Positions 12,802 through 24,733 of a DNA stretch of 64,000 nucleotides are shown here, piece after piece. The notes beneath the pieces are model-generated. The model made no database searches and was not told where the DNA came from. It was given only the letters and a program-made list of their open reading frames with translations. Both the position numbers and the translations under genes were made by a program. Location: positions 62,001-126,000 of the forward strand of contig JADFUC010000073.1 of assembly GCA_019722365.1 (NCBI GenBank). Reading direction: 5' to 3'. Origin of the DNA: Lithospermum erythrorhizon. Taxonomy: Eukaryota > Streptophyta > Magnoliopsida > Boraginales > Boraginaceae. Within the stretch, counting starts at the first letter, position 1. The number at the start of each line of letters is the position of its first letter.

Positions 12802-15000
12802 TTAATTAGGAGGCGTCGAATATTCATCTATTACGAAAAGCACATTATTCTTTTTGGTGAAGTTATGTGTTGTGTGATCTACAACCTGCACAGATATTAG
12901 AAAGGAAAAACATGTTAGCAAAAAGATTTGTTGATCTATCGAACATTCCGCAAGATAATATTCAGAGAACTCAGGCCTCGAGAATGGAACTTATTACCCA
13001 AATAATTGTTTTGGGTGGGTGGGGGGGTTGAGGGTGTTTGACGTTTTGCAGCATGCGAGTAGACACACGACAAAGCTGGGGAGAATTTTGATAACATAAG
13101 CATCTGAATTGAGAGCAGAGATGAAGAGAATAAGTTACTCCGTTATAATCGGAAACACATGGCATAGGCAGTACGAAGTTTGTGAGCTTTATTCCAAGTG
13201 GCTAACAAAAATAATATTTCATGAACTTGTAAAGGCATGACGACGAAACTATGATGGCCCATAAGTCAGCAGTTAGAGTACTTGCATGGGGATAGTATGT
13301 ACAAGACAAGTACTCTGTTAGAAATCAATCTGCTCGAGTGCTGGGGATAGTATGCAGGTCCCTTCAACTAATAAACAGGCAAAAATTTACTGGATTTCCA
13401 TGTTATATTTCCCGATGGGATAGTAATATAGTATAGCTTCAGCAGATTTATCAGCAAAAACATGACAATGCCTGACGTAAAGTGCCATATGAAGTGTTGT
13501 GAGAGCCTCTTTTGCATTGGCCATCCAAGTCATCACCATCCACCGAACATGAAATTAATGCCTAAGAAAATAATTTCCAGTCGTACGAAGCATAGTGGTC
13601 CAAAGGGAGGAGATACATCGAAACCTCCTACTAAATCTGGCTCTTAACACTATCAAAGATCCTATAAAGTGTTGGCACAATATTTCAGAACCAAATCCCT
13701 TAAGAGGCAAATGAGGGTTAAAATAACACCTTAAGTCAATGGGAATCATTTTCAAGTACATCAATGTATATCAGAAGCTAAAAATCTAGTCAAGCATAAC
13801 AGGAGAACCCCAAATAGATAAATTAACAGAAATTCACTCAACAGATTGATATATGTTCATATCGGAGATATATTGTTCTAAAATTCTAAGCATACTCTCA
13901 TATTTTTATATAATCTTCTCATTTGAACAGATGTATGTCAGCTGATTCAGATAAAGTAGTAAAAATCAATGTTAGACATAACAACTCACAAAAAAAAAAT
14001 CGATTAGATGCTCACCGATAGTCATAGAATAACCAAAGATGCCTACTTCAATTAAAATCGAAGAAGCAGACGAGTGATTCCTTACATTGGTATTGGTCAA
14101 CTCCAGATTGTAGAAATCCATTGCATGAGGCTTAAACAGCGGCCCAGCATGCCAGGTACCGTGATTCAACTTCACAAACTTCGATCCAGAAATTCTAAAA
14201 ACGCGCACATCTTCAACAGCAGGGGGGACATAAAAGTGTCCACAATGTGATTCCACAACATCTGCGCCCATTGTGCCCTTAGTGTCAACCGGATCCACAA
14301 TAGATGGCTTCGCTACTCCAAGATACCAGACATGACCTCCAATTGAACCAAGACATTGGGTCACACTAGCGTGGTGTGTAATAGTAGAAAAGTCGAGTGG
14401 CCGATCTTCAATATGCATTATGTAGAACCTATATACAACAACAAAATTAAAACCTCTGTTTTAAATTGGAAATTCTAGCACCGTTAAAACTTATATGTTA
14501 CAATCCTACATGGTCCAAATATAGTATCCAGTCATTTACAACTTGATAACAAATCAGAGTAAAATGCACCTAGTTTTATTCTCAAAAATCGAGGTTCTTT
14601 ATTAGATTTTTGTAAATCAATCACTATTTACAAATCCCGCCATCCTGAAAAGATTGTCCATTTTTGAATTATGATTGTTGACTTCGATACTCGAGTAAAT
14701 ATTGAAATCAAATATTTTGTATACCTACCATAATTTTTGATGAAATATTTAAAAGATATTCCCTCACTACAGAAATAAGTACATATAGTAAAGGCACACC
14801 CACGATTCCGAGGAATCAGGTGGAAACACGGATATGTGAGGGAGTCAGGATTGGGCATCATTAGGACCAAATTCATCTCCATCAGGGGCAGCTTCGATGA
14901 CTTGCCCGAAACCCTGGAAACTTTCGGGGGTTGCTTCTATTGGTGCTAGTTTCACCACCCAATGACGAGGAGACGACGTCGTTTCGATTGGGGTTTGCAT
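12802..15000 (-). CDS. Ureidoglycolate lyase/hydrolase-family (AllA-like) protein, exon structure partly unresolved
   Basis: The readable minus-strand exons are 14851-15000, 14086-14428 and 12802-12885 (ending in TAA). Exon 1 encodes IEATPESFQGFGQVIEA and GDEFGPNDAQ. Exon 2 encodes THHASVTQCLGSIGGH, YLGVAKPS, ESHCGHFYVPP and the GTWHAGPLF motif. Exon 3 encodes VVDHTTHNFTKKNNVLFV. This is the plant form of the ureidoglycolate lyase family, a cupin-like fold linked to purine/allantoin breakdown in bacteria; the plant role is less certain. Exon 2 joins exon 3 cleanly (GTAAGG donor, TGCAG acceptor). Exon 1 does not join exon 2: family members have about nine more residues (LDLSRG..PR) after DAQ, whereas here TGA follows within one codon and no such exon was found. 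An alternative upstream ATG at 15060 is in frame; 15000 fits homologues better. The gene may be broken, or an error may lie near 14845. Confidence 0.82.
13013..13034 (+). other. G-rich tract with G-quadruplex potential in an intron
   Basis: Four G-runs (GGG, GGG, G7, GGG) with loops of 1, 1 and 4 nt lie on the plus strand. The tract is inside the last intron of the AllA-like gene, on the strand complementary to its transcript. Confidence 0.55.
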
Positions 15001-15544
15001 TTGGAGGGTCAATAGTGAAGGGGTGGTAGAGAAATATAGAGCTGAGTTGTTATACACCAAATAGTACTATTTCTTGAGGTGAAATGACTATTTTGCCCCT
15101 CTATTTTTTAAGTGTAGTAAGTTAGAACGAAATAATCGTTTAGATCTTTAAAATCATTTATTTGGGTGTGTATATTGGTTAAAATTTATGGGGGTGGAAG
15201 CATCATGGTTTCCATAAAAAGAGATGAAACCGTCGTTCTGTCACGCTGCCAAAACATTGGCATGCAAGGCCAGATGGTGGCAACTTGTCGCTCCCGTCTG
15301 AGGATGTTAGTCGATCCACGCTGCTCGAGAAGGGGTCATTTGCAGCAGGTCGGCTGCTCTCGAATTGAGCTATACTTCGGGACTTAATGGGTGTTCCATC
15401 TTGATACCTTTGGATCGGGTGAATCTAAGTGATAGGGTATGAAATCTTGATACCTTTGAGCAATGGGTGTTCCATAGTTTCCTTGAAGGATTTCGTGTCG
15501 GTTTGGTGAGTGAAGATTAAAAGGAATGGCAGGCAAATCATGCT
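15001..15544. other. Upstream region of AllA-like gene and unassigned DNA
   Basis: This includes the short 5' flank of the AllA-like gene. A plus-strand 73-aa ORF at 15166-15387 is not recognisable. No TATA box or other motif could be placed with confidence. Confidence 0.3.
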
Positions 15545-16890
15545 AGAGAAAGGACAAGTTAATAAAAGATGAGTTAAGTTTTACATTGACATTAAGCGTA
15601 AGATACGTCCCATAAATGGCGCCCCACTTCCTTACGGGCACATCTCTTTGTTGGCAGATTATTGTGCACACACCGTTGAGGAAACTTTTTAACCCGTGTC
15701 GGAATCTTAAGTCGCCACAAATTTTTCTAAAGATCCCGTCGCAGTGAGCACGCTCTGCTCCCAGTAACTGGCTTCTCGCAGTTCTCGATCTTCTTGAGTC
15801 TCCCAACGTTGTTGTACCCTGAACTTGTTAAGTAAATTCCACATTTCGTATGGTACCAAACTAATTTGTTGTGAATATCGTATCTACTTAATGGTATAGC
15901 CAAAATCTTTAGCAATATCCTCGACATCATATTACCGACTTGACTCCCTCTCTCCGGTCTCATTGTGAAATTGATTGTGAGACCACCATGAAACCCATAG
16001 GGCCCACCACCACTCGAGAAAAAAATCAATGACTTGGGAAATCTAATTGTCTTTCCAAATGTCAATGTCTTTCCCGTCATCTACCCTCCATCTAATACCC
16101 TTCATCAACATTGTCCTCTAAGAGACTTGCCAATCATATGAATTATTAGCTCCAAGCTTAGCATGAATAAAAGACGAACTCCAAAAGTATCATTCCTTCA
16201 AAAGTTTAAAAGGAAGATATTATTGTTTTGTAGCCACTCTTCAACCCTGTTTTGCAACTAAACCCATGTTCTTGCACTCGATGTCCTTAAACCCCAACCC
16301 TCCCTCAAACTCTTCCTCACATAATTGTTCCCAACTTTTCTAATGTATCCTCTTTCCTTTTCCGTACTAGCCTAGTAGAACTTCGCCATTAAACTATTCA
16401 AGGAAACAATGATTCTAATAGTTAATTTAAAACAGTTCATAAAAAAGTTTGTAATAGCTGAAGCCACCGATTTAATCATTATCTCTAGTCCCGTCAGGGA
16501 TAACAACTTACATTTCCAACCTCTAATCTTTCCTCCATCTTTGATACTAGATAGGTAAAGACCGTCTGTTTGATTCATCCAATGTGCAAACATAGCCCAA
16601 AATGTTTGCCCTGATCCTGAACTTCTCGCATCCCCAAGATATGAGAAAGTCGATCCCGAACAACATATAAAACTTGAGGCTCGAAACTAACTAAACTTTT
16701 CCCCACATTTACCTTTTACTCGAAAGCTCTCTAATAATCTCCAAGAATTTTCATCAACTCTCTCCCCTCCTCGTATGTGGCCCTACAAAAAATCATGGTA
16801 TCATTCGTGAACAAAATATGACTAATGCTCGAACAATCTCTAGTAATCTTGAGGTCACTCAAAGCTATCATTTACCAACATTCGTCTTTA
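15545..16890 (-). pseudogene. LINE (L1-type) reverse transcriptase remnant
   Basis: On the minus strand, pieces in several frames give an L1-type reverse transcriptase C-terminal half. From 16890 downwards these are SHILFTNDTMIF (RT catalytic block, normally FADD), a YEEGRELMKILG..Y segment, VNVGKS, later GKTLTFGKTIRF (usual GDG..IRIWEDPW) and LVWYHTKCGIYLTSSGY. The last, near 15600-15730, is KICGDLRF..KSFLNGVC, the zinc-binding RVT domain. Numerous stops and frameshifts separate them, and one catalytic Asp reads Asn. No 5' endonuclease domain or poly-A tail was found. It is a dead, 5'-truncated copy next to the AllA-like gene. Confidence 0.75.
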
Positions 16891-18179
16891 AGTATATTTT
16901 CATTTATACTCAAAATTATCCATTCCATTATAAAATATTTATCATCCAATTTATAATTTTGATGTGTTGACTTTTAAAGTTTTAACCTGAAATAGTTTTT
17001 TAGATATTGTATAATATTTTATGAAAAATATATCAAAATATAATATTTTCAACCTACTTCACAATTGACATTATAATTTTGATTCAAATCAACGTTGTGA
17101 TTCCATTAAGACATAAAAAATTATGTGCATTAATCAATTTCTACATAAAAGTGTAATTTCTAATTTTTTTTTAAAAAATTATGTAAATAATATGACATAG
17201 TACATACTTTATAGTTAAAACACTTATAAAAGATATAAATATGTGTATGTACACATTTTATACCTAAATTTTTAATGAAAATGTATGTTATCGAGATTAC
17301 AAAGAAATATATTTTGTACAAGTATAATAAGAAGATAAAAGCACAATATGTAGTTTAACTAACAGTCTCACATTGTTTGTAGTTTCTACTCATCTCAAAA
17401 TTTTCAATTAATCTTGATTTCTTAGACCATCTGTACCAGGTAGGTAAAATTTAACACTCTCTCTTATCACTTCAGATTATTTTCTTTCCATTTCATCCAA
17501 TAACACCTCAATACCTATAATGCCACAACAACTAGACATTCATAAATCTTTTTACATTCTCTTTCATCCACATCACTCCATCTCAATTTTTTTTAGAGTA
17601 TCCAAATAATAGAACAACTATGGTTCATCAATGATACAGTTCATTATTAATGTTTATCAATGCCCATATGTACTCGATTTCAATGTAAAAAGGCTACACA
17701 TTACCTAACTATTTTATTCTAAGATGGTATATTTTAAAAAATAAAAAAAGTACAATAAATTTTTCTATACACATAATTAGTATGTGCAACAAAATTTATC
17801 GAACAAATTGGTATAAATTGTTGGAAAAATCAATTGGAAATTGATTTAAAGTTGAATGCAAAATTGACACCTTCATAGGTTGTCTGATTTATCAATGTAC
17901 AATTGAATTTCAGAATTCTAAATTAGAATATTGTGAATGGACGACCCAATTATTTAAATGTCAACTATTATGACAGGGCCGGTTCACATATTATTTTAGT
18001 TAGCTGGAGATTATTCTAGTACTTGAAACGATTCTTAATTGCATTCAATTGATAATAATCTCCATGACTTTTCATTGTTATAACGTCTCGTCATCATGGA
18101 GTTGTTTATTGTCCATTAGTAGGGAATTATGACTAGGTCTCTTTGCTTGCTCAAGTTTCTCTATAAAAAAAATTTCTTC
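16891..18179. other. AT-rich intergenic stretch, nothing identified
   Basis: Very AT-rich sequence with no ORF or recognisable repeat. Poly-T and poly-A runs only. Confidence 0.35.
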
Positions 18180-19255
18180 CTTCATTATCAAAGTACAAGA
18201 AAGATGGAACTATATTTTGAGTCTTTTGGTTGATTGCCTTATGATTTGATATATTTGTTTTGAGGTGATAGCTTACATGCTTTACTTTTAGTTCGTAGAA
18301 TGGATTAGAGTGCTTCTAATGCCATTCTTCTATCCGTTTTATCCTGGGAGACAGACGCTCGCTAGTCCTAAGCACCTCTGGGAGGCGGGTCGAATCTGTT
18401 TTAAGGATAGTGTGTGTTACACATTGTTGGATATTAGAGCAAATATTAGAGTGTTGTGAATCCAAAATTTGGCAACTCGTGTGTATGTCTATGTGTTGTG
18501 CAAAACTTGGAAGGGAAAATGAAAGTTTGGAAAGGGTCATTCTACCACATAGGAGGAGAGTGAGATGAAAGTTTACTTTATAAGTAAAGCTCCTCCTAGA
18601 CTTAGTAAATTGATTGACCACTACTATGCCAAAGTTCCCGCGCCCGCAAGGGGGGGGTGCAAATCCGGGGAAAATGAGCTCGGAAATTGTGAAGCCAGGT
18701 GCGTGTGCGCGACCTGCGGACACGAATGCAGTTCCGAAAAGAGGGGGGTCGTGCGAGCCACCTTTTGCTCCCGGTCAAGCTCGTTTTGCACCTCAAATAT
18801 TTCAAACTTTCAAACTTAAAACGTTTCAGCTGTTATGATTCAATATTGATTGAGTATTAAAGAGCAGCCGTTACAAACGTTTGAATTCATCCATCAATTG
18901 CATTGAGAACAATTGATTTGTAGCTGTTACAGAATTGCCTACTTAATTTTGAATTAGCTCCATCATCTCCACACACAAAAAATCAGAAAAAATTTCGAGA
19001 GCACCCATTCTCTCCTTTCGTTTGTTTTTCTCAAGGTGATACATCAAGCTCGCAGGCGGTTCGTCGATCGATTCACTTGTGCTTGTGAAGTCGATCGTTG
19101 GGTCATTTTATCCTGGGAAACGATCACCTCTCGTCGTCCTAAGCACCGTTGGGAAGAGGTCGAATCTGTTTTAAGGAAAGCGTCGGACGTGACTTGATCC
19201 GGTTTATGTTTATGTTGTTCCAGTTTACGTTGTAATCATTTCATTGTAATTTCGT
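18180..19255 (+). mobile_element. Stacked Copia LTR pieces (partial LTR followed by a second LTR)
   Basis: A block with 'ttttatcctggga', 'cctaagcacc', 'ggtcgaatctgttttaagga' occurs at about 18335-18402 and again at about 19105-19173. After the first block the text TGTTGGATATTAG (18425) looks like an LTR start, so the order is LTR 3' part, then a second LTR (18425 to about 19190), then gag. I infer a tandem LTR-LTR arrangement or a duplicated leader of one Copia element. The GC-rich piece at 18640-18790 has no recognisable coding content. Confidence 0.5.
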
Positions 19256-19363
19256 ATGAATATTTGGTTGTTCTTGTGCAAATTATTGTTGTATAGTTCT
19301 ATATTTTCCATTAGTTCCCTACAGCTTAAAACAGATTCTCTCGGAGCTACACACAACACTTTT

Positions 19364-19979
19364 GCAATGGAGTCCAATGTTGATACTTCTATGGTGAATG
19401 CGAGTGATGGTCAGAATGTTCCGGTTGTGGTCAGTGGTGTTTCGGATGGTGTTGATTGTCAAACTGTTCCAGCGTTCGTCCCGGGGGTCACACTTCCTCC
19501 CTATGTTCCTGGTACGGTTGTTCCTAGTGGTGTTTCTGGAGTTGTTCCGGGTGGTAGTGGTTCTGGACAGATTCCTCCAGCTTTTGCAACCACGGTCACT
19601 TTGCCTCCTCAACCTCCAATTGTTCCGGTGATGCAGAAAAATGACCAACCGAAGCCTCCTGTGTTTTCCGGTCAGAATTTCAAAAGGTGGAGAGAACAAG
19701 TGATGTTCTATCTCACGACCTTGAACTTGCAACGGTTCTTGGTTGAGGAACCTCCTACGGTTCAAGATAATGGTGTTTGGAGTTTGGCTGCGGTCGACTC
19801 CTGGAGACATTCCGATTATTTGAGTCGGAATTATTTGTTGACTTATTTGTCGGATGATTTGTATAGCGTATACGCTACTACAAAACAGTGTTGGGACGCA
19901 CTTGAGTTCAAATATAAGACTCAAGATACGGGTTCCAAGAAATTTATTGTGGGTAAATTTCTGGATTATATAATAATAG
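19364..19979 (+). pseudogene. Copia retrotransposon gag fragment
   Basis: The plus-strand frame (open from 19256; the ATG at 19364 is the likely gag start) runs through a Val/Pro/Gly-rich leader. It then gives the UBN2/Copia gag core: PPVFSGQNFKRWREQVMFYL, NLQRFL, YLSRNYLLTYLSDDLYSVY, CWDALEFKYKTQDTGSKKF and GKFLDY. Gag of this class forms the cytoplasmic virus-like particle around the element RNA. The frame stops at about 19988, at the edge of the LTR-like repeat that begins at 19980. The rest of gag and all of pol are missing. It was probably cut off by that later insertion. Confidence 0.8.
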
Positions 19980-21838
19980 ATGGAAAATAAATAAAATAGC
20001 TTTAGTTATTCATGTCATAATTAATAATTCTAAAAAATCATATAGTAGAATTAATATTTCTGCTTACAATCCCACTGAAACGCACTAAGTATACCAAGAT
20101 CCTACATGACTGAGAATCGAACGACAACAGGCATACCTTTCAACTCCTAATCACATAGGTAGGTGCACCATCACCAATCATGACTATCATGACTCTTGGC
20201 GTCACTAAAGTTCATCTTAGACTGTATAGTGACCTCTTTTGTCAATGGGCCCAAGTCTGATCAATTGAAAATCACCGTTTAAGTAACCAAGTCTACCGAC
20301 GTAGAGTCGGGTTGGATGTTTATAGCCCAAGTCTGATCAATTGGGAATCGTATAAACACCCCATTGGAAAGAAGTCTTAAGTATGATACGTCTACCAATC
20401 TGGTAGGTCCGCACATAAATAAGGTTCAATCCAACTTTAGAGTTGGTATGACAATACTACTTAATTTATGGTGAGATTATTTATATTTTAACCAATACTG
20501 TAATCAAGTTAACTATAGATACACACAAGTAACTATATATAACATAGATCACAAACCTAAAATATAACACTAATAGGAGCTTCGATATGGCCACAAAAAA
20601 TACGAAGCCCCAGTTACAAGCTACTTACAATGCTAATGATCTGTCAAATGCATGACTCTAGTAGGTCTAATTTTCAATTAATTATATTTACATTAAATGA
20701 TAATAAATTGAAACGTAGAATAATTCTGATTCATCTTAGGCAAAAACTAACAAATAGTATTTTCCAAAAATAGATCTAAGTCATATCACTTATCTATTTC
20801 TTATCCATTATCAAATTATGTAATGCATTTCTAATTATCCAATAATAAAATTAAAGCATATCATAAATAACGAATAAGAAACATATTTTAAAGGCACACA
20901 AATAATTCAAATATATATCATTGTATATTCATCAAATGGAATATACAATTTAATTGCATAACTGTAAAATATTCACTTAAACTATTTTAAGTGTTTTAAC
21001 AATTAATATTAAATAACAAGTATTTCTAAAATACTATTTATTTAATTGACACTTTCAATCAAATTTAATCTAAGATAATATGTTATTTAAGAAACTCCAA
21101 TTATCAAATAATCATGAACTTTTAATTAAATTAAATCAATTCGAATCATTAAATCTAATCAAATTAGAATTAATTAATTAATAGTCTTTATTTTAGTTAG
21201 ACACTCAGAAATACCAACTAAAACATAATCAAATAAAGACATAAAGTAATTCAGATTAAAATTAATTCAACCAATTTTCAACTTGAAATTAATTTAATTA
21301 ATCTAATTATTATTAAAACTAGTTATATATTAAGTAATTAACTACGCATGCAGGTATTTATTTTTATAATAAAATTATAATAAATTTTTTTTAAAAAAAA
21401 CCTAAAAGAAATAAGATGAAAAAGTTATCATGGAAAAAATAAAGATAGAGCCATTGTGAAACAACTTTTTATTCTCTTGGTGATAATTACGGAGTATTAC
21501 GTAGTAGATAATATTTATAGTAGTAGTTTATGGAGAATTTATCTTGTTAGGCGGTAAGTTACTATGAAAATTAAAATAAAAAAAAAATTATCAGAAGGGT
21601 AAAATAGGAAATACATTAATTTGAGCACGATTTATGTAGTCGATCGCTTCTGGCATTATATATAGTATAGATATTAATTTGAGCAAAATATGACTTAAAA
21701 CAATTTAAAACCCCCAATCAGGCCCAAAAGGGCTATTGGCCTGCAAAAAGAACAAGTCTAGCCAGAGGCCCACACACTAGGCCTAACATGAGAGCCCAGC
21801 AAGCAACGGACCAGGAGCGAACGTCCAGCCCAGACGCT
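19980..21838 (-). mobile_element. LTR-type dispersed repeat, copy A
   Basis: The segment from 19980 is alignable to 38312-39733 over most of its length. Shared blocks include 'tttagttattcatgtcataat', 'aatcccactgaaacgc', 'gactcttggcgtcac', 'aagtctaccga', 'gggaatcgtataaacaccc', 'ggtaggtccgcacataaat' and a GC-rich block near 21720-21836. Copy B ends in a canonical LTR terminus that copy A lacks, so A is truncated on the right. A segment of about 300 bp at about 21365-21668 is absent from B and looks like a later insertion. Confidence 0.7.
21365..21668. mobile_element. Small insertion within LTR copy A
   Basis: About 300 bp present here but missing at the equivalent place in copy B (near 39560). 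It is AT-rich and includes 'attaatttgagcacgattta', while the flanking LTR text resumes with 'attaatttgagcaaaatatg'. No clear inverted termini were seen. A non-autonomous element is possible. Confidence 0.35.
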
Positions 21839-23072
21839 TAAGATTAAGTTGGATGTCATTTTCAGGATAAATTATTGGGTAGACTAGAGTGCTTCAAACT
21901 AAACATAAAAAATGTTATGATGCATGTCATGACTCATTGACTAACAAGATAAAGTAATATATATCCCGAACCGTACCACAATTTTTGGGCTCACATAAGA
22001 TTAATTAAAATCTAATCCCTAAAGTCATATATCTAGAAAGTATTTCGGTCGGTTAATTTCCGTTGTGAAAGCTTCATTAGGCAAACTGGCAAAGTTTAAG
22101 TCGTAATCTAGAACCAAATGCGTGCATGTACTTAACTTTAAGTATCACTGGTAGCCAAGATTATGCAGGTTATGCGAGTTAATTTTTATTGTCGGTGTAC
22201 ACAATATTCCTTCGTAAAAAAATTGACGACCCTGTAAATTTCATGTCAAATGAGACTTTTAAGAAAATTAAATAACGATTTCTCTTAAAATATTGGAACA
22301 AATACAACATAAATAGTCTGATGATAACAACTCCGAAAATAAAATATGTGCCTTAAAATAATTATTTAATCGATACACACACATGCAAATTGAAAGTATA
22401 ATAATTAATGTTAAGTAAGCAGTGAGTATTCAATTACTTACTTCGTTGGAATGAGCGAAATAGTATTGATATAGTGTATGTATCATTTGCAATGAATCTC
22501 CCTCATTTTCTACTTATTCGTACATTTCCACAATTTGGTATCGAGAGGAGAAAGTTCTAGATGATAATTTACTTTCTTAGAAGATTATAGTATATATTAC
22601 GAGACAAAATTATAATCATATGCTTATTTGTAGGATAGAAATGATAGTTATGATAGTTACATTGTTCTTCAATATTAAAATTTCAATACACAAGAAAAAA
22701 ACTTCTTCAAACTTATATTTAAGGGATATATAAATAGCTTAGTTAATAATTTAAACTTCACCAATCTTCCACTTTATAGTATGAGTAGATACAGCGTACC
22801 ATTTAGTGAGCAGACAAATTTTAATTGTAGATAATACACATACAAGCCTATTATATATGGAACGTTAACGACTATTGAATGTCTTGCATTGAGAGCCCTT
22901 GAAAATATTTTAAGATTTTTAAATCCAAAATATGTTTTAATAAGTAAGTCAGAGACATTTTCGGCCTCCAAATATGAACGAAGCCCTTAAGATCAGAACT
23001 CGGCCTTCCTCAAAATCCATCGTGGCCCATTGTTTAATTTATCGCTAGCCTTCTCATTTTGACATGTTTATT
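21839..23072. other. Intergenic stretch, nothing identified
   Basis: No gene or repeat family could be named. A 65-aa minus-strand ORF at 22774-22971 has no recognisable domain. Confidence 0.3.
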
Positions 23073-23225
23073 TAGATATTTGACTAGTAGTACCCTTCCC
23101 AACCTCATTTTAATATCTAGTACTATATTTAAAATTTTTGCTAGAACATTACCCTACCTTGCGAAAATATCAAAATGTCCGTAAAAAATCTAGCACCATT
23201 TCATCCTCATCTTTGTTTTCTCTCA

Positions 23226-23640
23226 ATTCGCTTTCCACCACCGTAGCTGCTCGAACACACGACCACCGCTACTACCGCCCCAAATACCAACCGCGTCAAC
23301 GCACGCCCTTTATCCAGAGTGTCCCGTCCATGGCCCGCCCCACCGTCCCAATCGCCGCCCCTAGCGCGCGTATCCGCCGTCCGGCCACCCGCATGAATTA
23401 CGCACTTTACTCTGCTCCTCAATCGAATTAGGCCCCTCGAATTCTCCCTTTGAATCCCAATTTTAGCATAAAATGGAGGTGGGGGAAGGTAATTCATTCG
23501 AACAAAAAGGGGGGTGATCGCTTAGGAGTTTGCGAGGCGGAAGAGAGAAGCGGTTGGGGAAGGGAAGAGGGGTGGCGGGGAAGAGCGGTTAGCGGTGGGG
23601 TAGGCCGTGAGGAAGAGGCGGTAGAGTCTTGGTGATTGAT
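23226..23640. other. GC-rich cargo inside the MULE-like element
   Basis: Composition changes sharply from the AT-rich surroundings to CG-rich text. A 97-aa plus-strand frame (23138-23431) covers it with an Arg/Pro/Ala-rich sequence, and a 96-aa frame lies on the other strand. Neither matches a family I recognise. The second half is strongly purine-biased (aggcggaag, gggaagagg repeats). It could be a captured host gene fragment, as MULEs often carry. Confidence 0.45.
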
Positions 23641-23693
23641 GGTGGATTGGTGCTTGAGTAGTAGTGGTGGTTGAAGGAATTTCTATGCATAAC

Positions 23694-24733
23694 TTGTTTT
23701 AAATCTTAAACAAAAAGCATATCGGGATCATTTAAATTGCAAATCGGAACTACAAAATATATATTCATATATATTAAATCAAGATAATCTTACAGGAGTG
23801 CGGTAGGTGTCGACAACAATTCTTTAGCGAAACCTCGTTTGAATTCGATATGCTAGCAACACGATTTGTAGTGCGTCTATAGTTGAGTCGACACCATGAG
23901 AGAGTTGAATCTCGCGCAGGTTGCTAGGCCGGATAACAATTGGATGAAAGACAAATCAAAATGTTGATTTGTCTACCGTAGAATCATCGGCTTACTCCAT
24001 GGAGGAGGAGGCCGAAAATTCTCTAGATGGAGGCTAGGTTTTGTGAGTTTTTGTTACATTAGGTTTTCCATGTAAAGCCTCAAATATATAGAGCTCACAT
24101 AAAACCTAAACCGTTAACTAACGAGTCAAGCTCATTAAACAAAACCTCGTTTATTTAATTAGTCTTATCAAGCCAATTAAAATAAACAACTAATTAATAT
24201 TTGATTGAGCTTAACAAGTCAAACAAATAAACTCAACCAACTCGTTAATTAATCTTATCAAGTTCAATTAAACAAGTTTGATTAACAAGTTAATTAATTG
24301 ATCTGAGTCAACTAATTCAAGCTCTTCCAATTTATTTACATTGCACAAATTAATGTAATTATTCCAATTAAGGAATCTGGGTTGATTAGAATCCAACTTC
24401 CCCGATTTAGCAAGTACGGTTTATTTCGCCTTACATGAAATGTAACTCAACGTCAACTGTTTTTTTATGTGACCTTGAGCTCGGATATTAGCTGACCGTG
24501 TAATAATATAATAGACCATTAATATTATTATAGCGGTTATGCATGTGATCTAGCAATCTATACTCACAGCGGTATTGCTCGTGAGAATCGACTAGTAACT
24601 TCTGATTACTATGGTTGAATGTTCCGTTTATATAATCACATTCACTAAACTAGTAAATGAATTGTTACAATAATTGTCGCAATTGACATAATAAATGAAA
24701 CCAATAACTATTGATTTCCAATACCAGTAGTGT
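23694..24733 (-). mobile_element. Solo LTR nested in the MULE-like element
   Basis: On the minus strand it starts near 24733 with TTGGAAATCAATAG and contains 'attcaaccatagtaatcag'. A TATA box (CTCTATATATTTGAGG) lies near 24090, and it ends near 23694 (GCTTTTTGTTTAAG..AACA). It is homologous to 10530-11466 and more distantly to 8469-9300 and 40250-41054. No internal domain is attached. Confidence 0.6.

Noticed and set aside
18316..18838. Overlapping ORFs on both strands in the GC-rich patch near 18.6 kb
   Set aside because: They lie inside an LTR-like segment and have no recognisable domain or consistent frame.
19319..19924. 201-aa minus-strand ORF opposite the Copia gag
   Set aside because: Shadow of the gag frame on the other strand; low-complexity Arg/Asn-rich sequence.
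23207..23497. 96-aa minus-strand ORF in the MULE-like cargo
   Set aside because: Arg/Gly-rich translation of a GC-rich segment with no domain; kept only as part of the cargo description.
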